Assembly: GCA_965201155.1 (NCBI GenBank)
Contig: OZ241752.1
Coordinates: 2,418,001-2,482,000, forward strand
DNA: 64,000 nucleotides
From: JANQOH01 sp965201155
GTDB lineage: Bacteria > Pseudomonadota > Alphaproteobacteria > UBA7887
Reading direction: 5' to 3'
Shown one piece after another: positions 16,098 through 24,769 of this stretch (position 1 is the first letter of the stretch; each line of letters starts with the position of its first letter). The notes below the pieces were generated by a model. The model was not told the DNA's origin, did not search any database, and worked only from the letters and a program-made list of their open reading frames with translations. Both the position numbers and the translations under genes were made by a program.

Positions 16098-17314
16098 AGC
16101 GCTACTCCGAGATGTTCGGCGACGGCAAAGATATCCTTGTCGCCGCGACCGCACATGTTCATTACCAGCAAATGGTCTGTCGGGAGTGTGGGGGCGATCT
16201 GTGTGACATGGGCGAGCGCGTGCGCGGGTTCAAGGGCGGGTATGATCCCCTCCAGGCGCGAACATAGCTGGAATGCCTCCAGCGCCTCGGCGTCGGTGAC
16301 GGACACGTAGTCCACCCGGCCCATGTCCTTGAGCCAGGAATGTTCCGGTCCGATTCCGGGATAGTCGAGGCCTGCGGAGATCGAATGCGCTTCGATGATC
16401 TGGCCGTCGTCGTCCTGGAGTAGATAGGTGCGGTTGCCGTGAAGCACGCCAGGTCGACCGGCACTGAGCGAGGCGGCGTGGCGGCCGCTTTCAACGCCTT
16501 CGCCGCCAGCCTCGACGCCGATGATTTGCACGCTGCGGTCGTCGAGAAAGGGATGAAACAATCCCATGGCGTTGGAGCCACCGCCGATGCAGGCGACCAG
16601 GGTATCCGGCAGGCGCCCTTCGCGAGCCATGATCTGCCGGCGCGCTTCCACGCCGATCACGGACTGGAAGTCACGCACCAGCAATGGGTAGGGGTGCGGT
16701 CCGGCGACCGTTCCGATCAGATAGTACGTATCGGCGACATTGGTGACCCAGTCGCGGAGCGCCTCGTTCATTGCGTCCTTCAGCGTTGAAGAGCCGGAAT
16801 GGACCGGGCGAACTTCGGCGCCGAGCAGCTTCATGCGGAACACGTTGGGCTGCTGCCGTTCGATATCGACGGCACCCATATAGACGGTGCATGACATGCC
16901 GAACAGGGCGCAGACGGTGGCAGTGGCCACGCCGTGCTGTCCGGCGCCGGTTTCGGCGATGATGCGTGTTTTCCCCATGCGCCGGGCGAGCAGAATCTGG
17001 CCGACGCAATTGTTGATCTTGTGGGCGCCGGTGTGATTCAGTTCGTCCCGCTTGAAGTAGATGCGTGCGCCGCTGCAATGGGCGGTGAGGCGCTCGGCGA
17101 AGTAGAGGGGGCTGGGGCGTCCGACATAGTCTGCGAGCAGGCGGTCGAGTTCGGCCTGGAAATCGGGGTCTGCCCGGGCGGCGGTGTAGGCGGCGTCCAG
17201 TTCGAGGATCAACGGCATGAGCGTTTCGGCGACATAGCGGCCGCCATAGGCGCCGAAATGCCCGCGCTCGTCCGGTCCTTCGCGCCAGGAATTGGTCATA
17301 GCGGCGGTGCTCAT
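16094..17314 (-). CDS. trpB: Tryptophan synthase beta chain
   Basis: A 406-residue PLP enzyme that joins indole and serine to form tryptophan. The PLP lysine lies in HTGAHKINNCVGQ, the phosphate-binding loop is GGGSNAMG, and GAGQHGVATATVCAL is the conserved active-site segment. Start MSTAAMTNSWREG has an AAAGG ribosome site. It forms trpF-trpB-trpA-accD with its neighbours. Confidence 0.96.
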   Translation of the reverse strand: MSTAAMTNSWREGPDERGHFGAYGGRYVAETLMPLILELDAAYTAARADPDFQAELDRLLADYVGRPSPLYFAERLTAHCSGARIYFKRDELNHTGAHKINNCVGQILLARRMGKTRIIAETGAGQHGVATATVCALFGMSCTVYMGAVDIERQQPNVFRMKLLGAEVRPVHSGSSTLKDAMNEALRDWVTNVADTYYLIGTVAGPHPYPLLVRDFQSVIGVEARRQIMAREGRLPDTLVACIGGGSNAMGLFHPFLDDRSVQIIGVEAGGEGVESGRHAASLSAGRPGVLHGNRTYLLQDDDGQIIEAHSISAGLDYPGIGPEHSWLKDMGRVDYVSVTDAEALEAFQLCSRLEGIIPALEPAHALAHVTQIAPTLPTDHLLVMNMCGRGDKDIFAVAEHLGVAL

Positions 17315-17358
17315 GGGCCTTTGCTCAATAGTTCGGGGCGGGTGTCAGGGACCTGCAT

Positions 17359-18003
17359 TCAGGCAAGCGCTGCGCAGAATCTGGTGATCAATTCCGGGTC
17401 CTTGACGCCCGGTGCGCTTTCGACTCCCGAGGAGACGTCGACTTCCGGCGCGCCACTGATTTCCACTGCTTCGGCTACGTTATCCGGCGTCAGACCGCCG
17501 GCGAGCAGCCATGGTTTCGGCCAGATGCGCCCGGCGATGAGCTGCCAATCGAACGCAAGGCCATTGCCGCCGGGCAGTGCTGCATCGTGGCCCTTCGGCG
17601 GTTTCGCGTCGAATAGCAGGAAGTCGACCAGCGGGTGGTAGTCGTTTGCGCGTGCGAGGTCTTCTTCCGCAGAGACGGACAGGGTCTTGATAATGGGAAG
17701 GCCGTAGCGGGTTCGGAGCTCAGCAACGCGACGCGGGGTTTCGCGCCCGCTCAATTGCAAGGTGGAGAGCGGCACGCGGTCGAGCACTTCGCCGAGCAGG
17801 GTGTCGTCGGGGTTGGCAAACACGCCGACGCGGCCCACGCGGTCGGGCACACGGGCGGCGAGCGCTGCTGCCTCGGCGACCGACAGGTGCCGCGGGGACG
17901 GCGGATAGAACACCATGCCGATGCGGCCGGCGCCGCCGCTCAGCGCGGCCGTGAGTGCGGTGTCGTCGCGCAGTCCGCATATCTTGACGGCGGTGCGGCT
18001 CAT
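17359..18003 (-). CDS. trpF: Phosphoribosylanthranilate isomerase
   Basis: A 214-residue (beta/alpha)8 enzyme of tryptophan synthesis. The N-terminal VKICGLRDDTAL contains the catalytic cysteine; the catalytic Asp is in VDFLLFDAKPPKG, and the phosphate site is LLAGGLTPDNVAEA. The start overlaps the pyrF stop (ATGA at 18000-18003), so pyrF-trpF-trpB-trpA-accD is probably one transcript. Confidence 0.94.
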   Translation of the reverse strand: MSRTAVKICGLRDDTALTAALSGGAGRIGMVFYPPSPRHLSVAEAAALAARVPDRVGRVGVFANPDDTLLGEVLDRVPLSTLQLSGRETPRRVAELRTRYGLPIIKTLSVSAEEDLARANDYHPLVDFLLFDAKPPKGHDAALPGGNGLAFDWQLIAGRIWPKPWLLAGGLTPDNVAEAVEISGAPEVDVSSGVESAPGVKDPELITRFCAALA

Positions 18004-18728
18004 TCTGCGTCAGCCATTTCCGCGGCTATGCGGCGCGCGGCGTCTGCGGGGTCTTCGGCGCGGGTGATGGGGCGGCCGATAACGAGATAGTCAGCGCCCT
18101 GGCGCACTGCTTCCGCCGGGGTGACGATGCGTTTCTGGTCGTCCGCAGAGGCCCATCCGGGGCGAATGCCGGGGACGACGAGTGTGAAGTCCGGGCCGCA
18201 GGCGGAGCGCAGCATGGCGATTTCGCGGGCCGAGGCGACGACGCCATCAAGGCCGCAATCCTGTGCCAGCGCAGCGCTGCGTTTCACGAGGTCTTCTACG
18301 GAACCTGCGAGGCCAACACTTTCGGCATCTGCCCTGTCGAAGCTGGTGAGGACGGTCACGGCGACAAGTTTCGGTCGTGCATTGCCGGCGGGCGGGGCGA
18401 GCCGCATGGCGGCGGCAGCGGCGCCGCGCATCATAGCCGCGCCGCCGGCCGCGTGGACGGTGAGCATTGCCGGTCCGGCAACAGCAGCAGCACGGACAGC
18501 GCCGGCTACGGTGTTGGGGATGTCGTGGAACTTGAGGTCGAGGAAGACAGGCAGTCCGCTGTCGGCCAGTGCGGCGACGCCTGCCGGTCCGTTGGCGGTA
18601 TAGAATTGGAGTCCAAGCTTGAGGTAACCGACCGCGCCGGCAAGACGGTCGGCAAGGCGGCGCGCTTCGTCAAGGTCGGCGGTATCGATAGCGCAAATGA
18701 TGCGTTCGACGGCGGAAAGGGTTGTCAT
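18000..18728 (-). CDS. pyrF: Orotidine 5'-phosphate decarboxylase
   Basis: A 242-residue enzyme for the last step of UMP synthesis. The catalytic lysine motif VFLDLKFHDIPNTV is intact, and LVVPGIRPG plus YLVIGRPITRAEDP supply the phosphate-binding end. The length is normal. It appears to head the transcript with trpF; the 196-base spacer upstream (18729-18924) holds no gene. Confidence 0.95.
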   Translation of the reverse strand: MTTLSAVERIICAIDTADLDEARRLADRLAGAVGYLKLGLQFYTANGPAGVAALADSGLPVFLDLKFHDIPNTVAGAVRAAAVAGPAMLTVHAAGGAAMMRGAAAAAMRLAPPAGNARPKLVAVTVLTSFDRADAESVGLAGSVEDLVKRSAALAQDCGLDGVVASAREIAMLRSACGPDFTLVVPGIRPGWASADDQKRIVTPAEAVRQGADYLVIGRPITRAEDPADAARRIAAEMADAE

Positions 18729-18924
18729 GTCCGGCCTGCGGGTTTGCCGTCAACAATAGGCGGTCGCCTGGACTGGCGGCAAGTAACGAGGAAGAAAACT
18801 ATCAAATTCCGGGCGGGGCATTTGTTGAAATTACCTCACCTTCTCGGCTCTTGCCATTGTTCATAAGAAATGAAGCGCGCTGAAATGCGGGCCAAGGGGC
18901 CGGAAGGCGGCGTCGGGGGTAGCG

Positions 18925-19239
18925 TCAGGTTTCGCGCCCGGGTGAATTTTCGGTGCGCGAGGGGGCGTCTACGAGGTCGCGTAATTCCTTGCCGCATTTG
19001 AAGAATGGCATGCGTTTCCGGGGAACTTCTACGAGCGCGCCGGTGCGCGGGTTGCGACCCTGACGCGCTTTTCGCTCGCGGGTTGAAAAAGCGCCGAAGC
19101 CGCGAAGTTCGACACGGTCACCGCGTATCAGGGCCAGTGTAATTTCGTTGAATACGGTTGATACGATGCGCGTGACGTCGCGGTGAAAAAGGTGCGGGTT
19201 ATCGCGCGCGAGCCGCTCTATGAGTTCCAGTTTGGTCAT
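18925..19239 (-). CDS. ihfB: Integration host factor subunit beta
   Basis: A 104-residue DNA-bending protein of the HU/IHF family. VELRGFGAFSTRERKARQGRNPRTGALVEVP holds the beta-arm with the RNP motif that inserts into the minor groove. Start MTKLELIERLARDNPHL is typical of IhfB. It pairs with IhfA (not in the window) in recombination, replication and promoter control. It sits near sppA and rpsA, as in other Alphaproteobacteria. Confidence 0.93.
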   Translation of the reverse strand: MTKLELIERLARDNPHLFHRDVTRIVSTVFNEITLALIRGDRVELRGFGAFSTRERKARQGRNPRTGALVEVPRKRMPFFKCGKELRDLVDAPSRTENSPGRET

Positions 19240-19287
19240 GCGACCCCGGTGCGGGCGGGCCGTTGGTGAGAATAAGGATGGCGCATA

Positions 19288-20217
19288 TCAATCGGCCGTG
19301 AGGGGGCGCCAGAGCGAGACGAGGCCCTGGAGGCCGCCGGTTTGTGAGGTGACGGAATTGCCAAAGACGGAGAAGAGGATGCGGTCCACGAGCCCTTCGG
19401 GGGGTGTTGCCATTACCTCCCTGAGCGGGAGGCCGGGTTTGATGCCGGCTTCGTTTTCGAGCCAGGTGACGGCTTCCCGGGTTCCACCGATGGCGTCCAC
19501 GAGGCCGGAGCGGACGGCCATCGCGCCGGTATAGACGCGGCCGTCGGCGAGCCTTGCTGCCTTGTCCCGCGGCATGGCGCGGCGCTGGGTCAGGAGGTCG
19601 ACGAACATGCGGTGGACATCGTTCACGACCTGCTGGTTTGCCTCGCGGGCTTCGGTCGACATGGGGTTGAACGGATTGGGTTCGGCCTTGAGCGGTACGC
19701 TGCGCACCAGTTCGTTTTCAATGCCGAGTTTCTCCATGAGGCCGGCGTAATTGGTTGCTTCGAGGACGACGCCAATAGAGCCGGTTATGGTGGTTTCGCG
19801 GGCGAGGATGTGGTCACCGGCAAGGGCGGCCATGTATCCGCCGGAAGCGGCAACGCCTTTCATCACGGCGACGATGGGGCGTTCCTCGCCGAAGGAACGG
19901 ATGGCACGGTAGAGCGCCTCGCTGCCGAAGGTAGTTCCGCCGGGACTGTCTATGCGCACGAGCAACGCTTCTGCGGAATCGTCTTCTTTCAGGTTGCGAA
20001 TTGCGCGTTCGCGGTGGGAGTCGTTGAGGATCACACCGTCTATGTCGATGACGGCGATGTGATTGGTGTTGCTCGCGATGGGGATTGCCGACGGGTCGGG
20101 GTCGACGATGAAGACCACGAGGGCGATGACCGTGAGAAATGCGCCGGTTCGCCAGAGTGCGACGGAGCGCTGCAGGCGCCTTCGCGCGACCAGTAAATCG
20201 GGGTTGATGCCGGTCAT
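19288..20217 (-). CDS. sppA: Signal peptide peptidase SppA (short form)
   Basis: A 309-residue inner-membrane serine protease that degrades cleaved signal peptides. An N-terminal anchor (WRTGAFLTVIALVVFIVDP) is followed by the ClpP-like fold. The nucleophile serine is in GVAASGGYMAALAGD, and the general-base lysine should lie further on. Residues SIGVV and DGRVYTGAMAVRSGLVDAIGG are typical. It is the single-domain form (36K type), half the length of the E. coli 67 kDa enzyme. Confidence 0.9.
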   Translation of the reverse strand: MTGINPDLLVARRRLQRSVALWRTGAFLTVIALVVFIVDPDPSAIPIASNTNHIAVIDIDGVILNDSHRERAIRNLKEDDSAEALLVRIDSPGGTTFGSEALYRAIRSFGEERPIVAVMKGVAASGGYMAALAGDHILARETTITGSIGVVLEATNYAGLMEKLGIENELVRSVPLKAEPNPFNPMSTEAREANQQVVNDVHRMFVDLLTQRRAMPRDKAARLADGRVYTGAMAVRSGLVDAIGGTREAVTWLENEAGIKPGLPLREVMATPPEGLVDRILFSVFGNSVTSQTGGLQGLVSLWRPLTAD

Positions 20218-20257
20218 ACCGGAAGGCTCTCGCGGGCGCGGTTTCGCATGGCCGGGG

Positions 20258-22027
20258 TCAGCGGCCCTTGGTGTTGTCGGGTGCGGCTCCGCCGTAGGGT
20301 GTATTGTCTGACGAGTCGGCGCTTACCTTGGCCTTGATAGCGGGGCCGAGAATGTCGCCCAGGCTGGCGCCGCTGTCCGATGAACCGTATTCGGCCATGG
20401 CCTGCTTTGCTTCGGCGATTTCGAGTTCCTTGATGGACAGGGTGAGGCGTCTGCCGGAATTGTCGATCTGGGTGATCTTGGCGTCCACCTTTTCGCCGGG
20501 AGCGTAGCGGTCCGGTCGTTGGTCGGAGCGGTCGCGGGCGAGGTCCGAACGGCGGATAAATCCGGTGGCGCCGTCATTGACTTTCACTTCTATACCGTTG
20601 TCGACGATGGCGGAGACGACGGCGGTGACGATGGCGCCGCGCCTGAGTCCGGCGACGGCAGATGCGAAGGGGTCGTCGTCCACCTGTTTAATGCCGAGGC
20701 TGATGCGTTCCTTGTCAACGTCGATGTCAAGGACCTTGGCTTTGACTTCCTGTCCCTTGCGATAGTTCTTGATGGCTTCCTCGCCGGGTGAATCCCAATC
20801 GAGGTCGGACAGATGCACGAGGCCGTCTATGCCGCCTTCGAGGCCGATGAACAGGCCGAATTCGGTGATGTTGCGCACTTCCCCTTCGATGACGGTGTTG
20901 GCCGTGTGGGTTTCTCCGAAGGCTTCCCACGGGTTGGCGATGCATTGTTTGAGGCCGAGGCTGATGCGGCGTTTTTGCGGGTCGACGTCCAGCACCATCA
21001 CTTCGACTTCCTGACTGGTCGAGACGATCTTGCCGGGATGGGCGTTTTTCTTTGTCCAGCTCATTTCCGAGACGTGGACGAGGCCTTCGACGCCGGGTTC
21101 GAGTTCGACGAATGCGCCGTAGTCGGTGATGTTGGTAACGCGCCCGCGGAATTTGGCGCTGACGGGGTATTTCAGTGCGACGCCGTCCCACGGGTCGGCG
21201 TCGAGTTGTTTCATGCCGAGTGAGATGCGCTGGGTTTCGACATTGAAGCGGATGACCTGCACCTTGACCTGCTGGCCGATGGAGAGCACTTCGGTCGGGT
21301 GGTGAACGCGGCGCCATGCAATGTCGGTGACGTGGAGGAGGCCGTCGACTTCCCCGAGGTCGACGAACGCCCCGTAGTCGGTGATGTTCTTGACGACGCC
21401 TTCGAGCACCTGGCCTTCCTTGAGGCTGGCGACGAGTTCGGCGCGGGCTTCGGCACGGGTTTCTTCCATGACGGCGCGGCGCGAGACGACGATATTGCCG
21501 CGCCGGCGGTCCATTTTCAGGATCTGGAAGGGTTGTTTGGTATTGAGCAGGGGGGTTATGTCGCGGACCGGTCGGACGTCCACCTGGCTTCCGGGCAGGA
21601 AGGCGACGGCGCCGCCGAGGTCGACGGTGAAACCGCCCTTGACGCGGCCGAAGATGACTCCGTCCACGCGTTCATTGTCGCCGAAGGCTTTTTCGAGGAT
21701 GACCCATGCTTCCTCGCGGCGTGCGCGTTCGCGGCTGAGTACGGCTTCGCCGCGGCGATTCTCCACGCGCTCCAGGTAGACTTCGACGGTATCGCCGACG
21801 GTGAGTGCGGCGGTTTCTCCTGGTGCGGAGAATTCCTTGAGCGGCACTCGCCCTTCGGCCTTGAGGCCTACGTCGATTACGGCCATGTCGTTCTCGAGCG
21901 CGATCACCCGTCCTTCGACAACCGATCCTTCCTTCTTGTCGGCTTGCCGCACCGACTCTTCGAAGAGAGCCGCGAAATTTTCATTCGGTTCCAAAGTAGA
22001 ACCGCTGACGGCGGGGGTTTCGCTCAT
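20258..22027 (-). CDS. rpsA: 30S ribosomal protein S1
   Basis: A 589-residue RNA-binding protein that brings mRNA to the 30S subunit. Six S1 repeats can be followed by their recurring VxNITDYGAFVxL / GLVHVSExxW patterns. The first repeat (EGRVIALENDMAVIDVGLKAEGRVPLKEF) is the degenerate ribosome-binding one. Length agrees with other members (550-590). The start overlaps the cmk stop (ATGA at 22024-22027). The C-terminal tail after about 540 is low-complexity. Confidence 0.96.
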   Translation of the reverse strand: MSETPAVSGSTLEPNENFAALFEESVRQADKKEGSVVEGRVIALENDMAVIDVGLKAEGRVPLKEFSAPGETAALTVGDTVEVYLERVENRRGEAVLSRERARREEAWVILEKAFGDNERVDGVIFGRVKGGFTVDLGGAVAFLPGSQVDVRPVRDITPLLNTKQPFQILKMDRRRGNIVVSRRAVMEETRAEARAELVASLKEGQVLEGVVKNITDYGAFVDLGEVDGLLHVTDIAWRRVHHPTEVLSIGQQVKVQVIRFNVETQRISLGMKQLDADPWDGVALKYPVSAKFRGRVTNITDYGAFVELEPGVEGLVHVSEMSWTKKNAHPGKIVSTSQEVEVMVLDVDPQKRRISLGLKQCIANPWEAFGETHTANTVIEGEVRNITEFGLFIGLEGGIDGLVHLSDLDWDSPGEEAIKNYRKGQEVKAKVLDIDVDKERISLGIKQVDDDPFASAVAGLRRGAIVTAVVSAIVDNGIEVKVNDGATGFIRRSDLARDRSDQRPDRYAPGEKVDAKITQIDNSGRRLTLSIKELEIAEAKQAMAEYGSSDSGASLGDILGPAIKAKVSADSSDNTPYGGAAPDNTKGR

Positions 22028-22722
22028 ACGTTCGGTTGCTCCCTGGCCGTGGCGGGTGTTGCCGGCCGTTGCGGCGCGCCTTCTCCGGTTTGCGCCATGA
22101 TGAATTTCACCGCGGCAGCGAGGACGTCCGCCGCGTTCCTGTCGGTAGTATCGAGCATGAGCGCGTCGGACGCCGGCTTCATGGGCGCTTCGCCGCGCGC
22201 GCTGTCGCGCGCATCCCGCTCCTTCAACTCCCGCAGGACCGTCTCTTTTATACTGCCCACGCCGCGTTCCCGCAACTCATTATATCGGCGCTCCGCGCGC
22301 ACGGTGACGTCGGCAGTCAGAAATATCTTGGCGTCGGCGTCAGGGGCGATGACGGTGCCGATGTCGCGCCCGTCCAGCACGGCGCCGGGCGGGGTTTGGG
22401 CGAACCGGCGCTGCCAGGCGATGAGGGCGTTGCGAACGCCGGGCATGGCGGCGACCACGGAGGCGGCGGCCGCAATTTCGGGGTCGCGCAGATTTTCGGC
22501 TTGCAGTGCGCCGGGATCAAGGTCCTGCGCGGCGGCTGTCGCCGCCGCCGCGTCGTTGATGTCTGTGTCGCGCTGCAGCAGCCGTGCGGCGACGGCGCGG
22601 TAGAGCGTACCGGTATCGAGACAGGGGAGGCCGAAACGGACGGCGAGGGCGCGCGCCAGCGTGCCCTTTCCAGCGCCGCCCGGTCCGTCGATGGCGATAA
22701 CGAGGGGTTTGGCGGGCGGCAT
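22024..22722 (-). CDS. cmk: Cytidylate kinase
   Basis: A 232-residue P-loop kinase phosphorylating CMP/dCMP. The N-terminal IDGPGGAGKGTLARALA is the nucleotide-binding loop, and LDTGTLYRAVA and LDGRDIGTVIAPDADAKIFL carry the substrate-binding residues. It lies between aroA (3-base gap) and rpsA (overlap), the usual aroA-cmk-rpsA set. Confidence 0.95.
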   Translation of the reverse strand: MPPAKPLVIAIDGPGGAGKGTLARALAVRFGLPCLDTGTLYRAVAARLLQRDTDINDAAAATAAAQDLDPGALQAENLRDPEIAAAASVVAAMPGVRNALIAWQRRFAQTPPGAVLDGRDIGTVIAPDADAKIFLTADVTVRAERRYNELRERGVGSIKETVLRELKERDARDSARGEAPMKPASDALMLDTTDRNAADVLAAAVKFIMAQTGEGAPQRPATPATAREQPNV

Positions 22723-22725
22723 GGC

Positions 22726-24063
22726 TCAGGCCTCGTCGATTGCCGCGCCGAGGCTCTGCATGAGCGCGGCGAAACCGGGGAAGCTGGTGTTGATCATGGT
22801 TCCGTCATCAATGCCGGCGCCATCGGCGCAGGCGAGGCCGAGGGTGAGGAAAGCCATGGCGATGCGGTGGTCGCCGTGCGCGGCGATGCGGGCGCCGCCG
22901 GGCGGCGGTGCTGCGCGCCCCCGGATGATGAGGGTGTCTTCCTCGATGCGGGCAGCGGCGCCGAGTGCGTTGAGGCCGTCGGCGGTCGCCGCGAGGCGGT
23001 CGCTTTCCTTGTGTCTCAACTCGCCGAGGCCGGCAAAGCGGCTTTCGCCGTCGGCGCAGGCAGCGGCAATCGCGAGCACCGGATATTCGTCGATCATGCC
23101 GGGTGCGCGGGCGGCGGGCACGGTGATTGCGGCAAGCGCGGAGGTACGCGCCGTGATGTCGCCGACCGGCTCGCCGCCGCACATGCCGCGCGGCGCGATG
23201 TTCAGGTCGGCGCCCATTTCGATGAGGGTGGTGAACAGGCCGGTGCGCAGCGGATTGAGGGCGACGCCGGTGACGGTGATTTCGGACTCCGGAACGATCA
23301 ATGCCGCGACGAGGGCGAAGGCGGCTGATGAGGGGTCGTTGGGTATTGCGAGTTCACAGGGTTGGAGTTCTGGCTCGCCGGTGAGGTGGATGGTGCGGGC
23401 GGCGCCGTCACCGTTGTCGATTTCGACATTGGCGCCGAAGGCGCGCAGCAGGCGTTCGGTGTGGTCGCGGGTGGGGGCGGGTTCGGTAACGGAGGTGATG
23501 CCGGGGGCGCCGAGACCGGCCAGCAGGACCGCGGATTTCACCTGTGCGGAGGCGACAGGCAGGCGGTAATGGATGGGTATGGGCGGTTCGGCGCCGTGAA
23601 TCAGCAAGGGGAGGCGGCCTCCCGGCGCGGCGTCGAATTGCGCGCCCATGCGCGACAGCGGTTCGATGATGCGCGTCATGGGGCGGCTGCGCAGCGACTC
23701 ATCGCCAGTGAGAATCGCGCGGACGGGGTGTCCGGCGAGAATGCCGGCGAGCAGCCGTGCGCCGGTGCCGCTATTGCCGAGGTCGAGGATGTCGCCGGGG
23801 GTAACGAGGCCGCCGATCCCGGCGCCATCGACATGCCATTCTCCGGCGGGGGTGCGATTGACGGGTGTTCCGAGCGCGCGCAGGGCGGCGGCGGTGGCCA
23901 TGACGTCGGCGGCCTCCAGCAGGCCGGTGATGCGGGTGCGCCCGGCGGCGAGCGCGCCGAACATCAGTGCGCGGTGGGAGATGGACTTGTCGCCGGGCAC
24001 GGTGACGGCGCCGGTCAACGGCCCCGAGCGGCGGGCATTCATGGGTGTTGCAGATGCCGTCAT
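22726..24063 (-). CDS. aroA: 3-phosphoshikimate 1-carboxyvinyltransferase (EPSP synthase)
   Basis: A roughly 445-residue shikimate-pathway enzyme making EPSP from shikimate-3-phosphate and PEP. Conserved segments: VPGDKSISHRALMFGALAAG, LGNSGTGARLLAGILAG, DESLRSRPMTRIIEPLSRMGA and the C-terminal HGDHRIAMAFLTLGLA. Three starts are possible: GTG 24075, ATG 24063 and ATG 24042. None has a clear ribosome site, and I give 24063. It is divergent from the FYDLN-acid gene at 24165. Confidence 0.93.
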   Translation of the reverse strand: MTASATPMNARRSGPLTGAVTVPGDKSISHRALMFGALAAGRTRITGLLEAADVMATAAALRALGTPVNRTPAGEWHVDGAGIGGLVTPGDILDLGNSGTGARLLAGILAGHPVRAILTGDESLRSRPMTRIIEPLSRMGAQFDAAPGGRLPLLIHGAEPPIPIHYRLPVASAQVKSAVLLAGLGAPGITSVTEPAPTRDHTERLLRAFGANVEIDNGDGAARTIHLTGEPELQPCELAIPNDPSSAAFALVAALIVPESEITVTGVALNPLRTGLFTTLIEMGADLNIAPRGMCGGEPVGDITARTSALAAITVPAARAPGMIDEYPVLAIAAACADGESRFAGLGELRHKESDRLAATADGLNALGAAARIEEDTLIIRGRAAPPPGGARIAAHGDHRIAMAFLTLGLACADGAGIDDGTMINTSFPGFAALMQSLGAAIDEA

Positions 24064-24164
24064 GGGTGTCGCCACGGGGCCGTTGCGCGGGCGGCGGCGA
24101 TATTGCTTTGACAGGCGGGCCGCACGGTCGTTAAAGGCGTCCGCGCAAATGTTGACGGAGCGGC

Positions 24165-24452
24165 ATGGTGGGCATGGGCAGTCTGGGTCACAAGCATCAT
24201 TGTCGGCAGTGTGACATCAAATTTTACGACTTGCTGAAGCGGCCGGTGGTGTGCCCGCGCTGCAAGAAGGAAGTGACGGTTGCAGAGCGTGCGCGGGGGG
24301 CGCGCAGTACGCGGGCACGCGCAGAGCGGGACGCCGCGCCGGCGCCGGAAATCGTGGATGTGGAGGAGATGAACGGCGCGGAGGACGAGGAGGAGGATTT
24401 GCACGATGTGGATGATGTGATGACCGGTTCCGAGGATGAGGCAGACGACTGA
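24165..24452 (+). CDS. TIGR02300/FYDLN-acid family protein
   Basis: A 95-residue protein of unknown function. A small zinc-ribbon-like N-terminus carries two CxxC pairs (HHCRQCDIKFYDL, VVCPRCKKEV) around the family signature FYDL (here FYDLL instead of the usual FYDLN). The rest is strongly acidic (EEMNGAEDEEEDLHDVDD). The family is typical of Alphaproteobacteria, and as here it is often divergent from aroA. The ATG at 24165 has GGAG seven bases upstream; ATG 24174 is a second choice. Confidence 0.85.
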   Translation: MVGMGSLGHKHHCRQCDIKFYDLLKRPVVCPRCKKEVTVAERARGARSTRARAERDAAPAPEIVDVEEMNGAEDEEEDLHDVDDVMTGSEDEADD

Positions 24453-24476
24453 ATCGGGTGGCGGTGCGAAAAAAGT

Positions 24477-24506
24477 GGGATTTGCCGGGACTTGCCGGGA
24501 TTTGGG
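24477..24506 (+). repeat. Three tandem 10-bp units (GGGATTTGCC type), second copy
   Basis: GGGATTTGCC, GGGACTTGCC and GGGATTTGGG lie in the 216-base spacer between the FYDLN gene and tRNA-Ala. It is a second copy of the array at 7539-7568, with the same AAGT before the first unit. The rest of the spacer (24507-24668) includes an AT-rich stretch near 24540-24590 but no gene that I can support. Confidence 0.7.
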
Positions 24507-24668
24507 GCATGGCCGGTCCGTTGGCGGGGGCGATATGGTTCAAGAAATATGAATTATAACAAAATGTTGTGGATATAGCAAGGGTTTGATAGGTGGTTAC
24601 CGCGGTGCGCGTGTCGACGGGCTTGCCGGGGGGTGATTGGCGGATTAGTGTGCGCGGCGCAGCATTGT

Positions 24669-24744
<76 letters not shown>

Positions 24745-24769
24745 CCCTGCCTGCTGCGGGGCGGGCTGA

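Noticed and set aside
18729..18924. A lapA-like small gene between ihfB and pyrF, as in some relatives
   Set aside because: No open frame with a membrane-helix pattern is present in this 196-base spacer.
21299..22603. A 434-codon plus-strand frame opposite rpsA and cmk
   Set aside because: Its length comes from the repeated S1 codons on the other strand; rpsA and cmk are certain.
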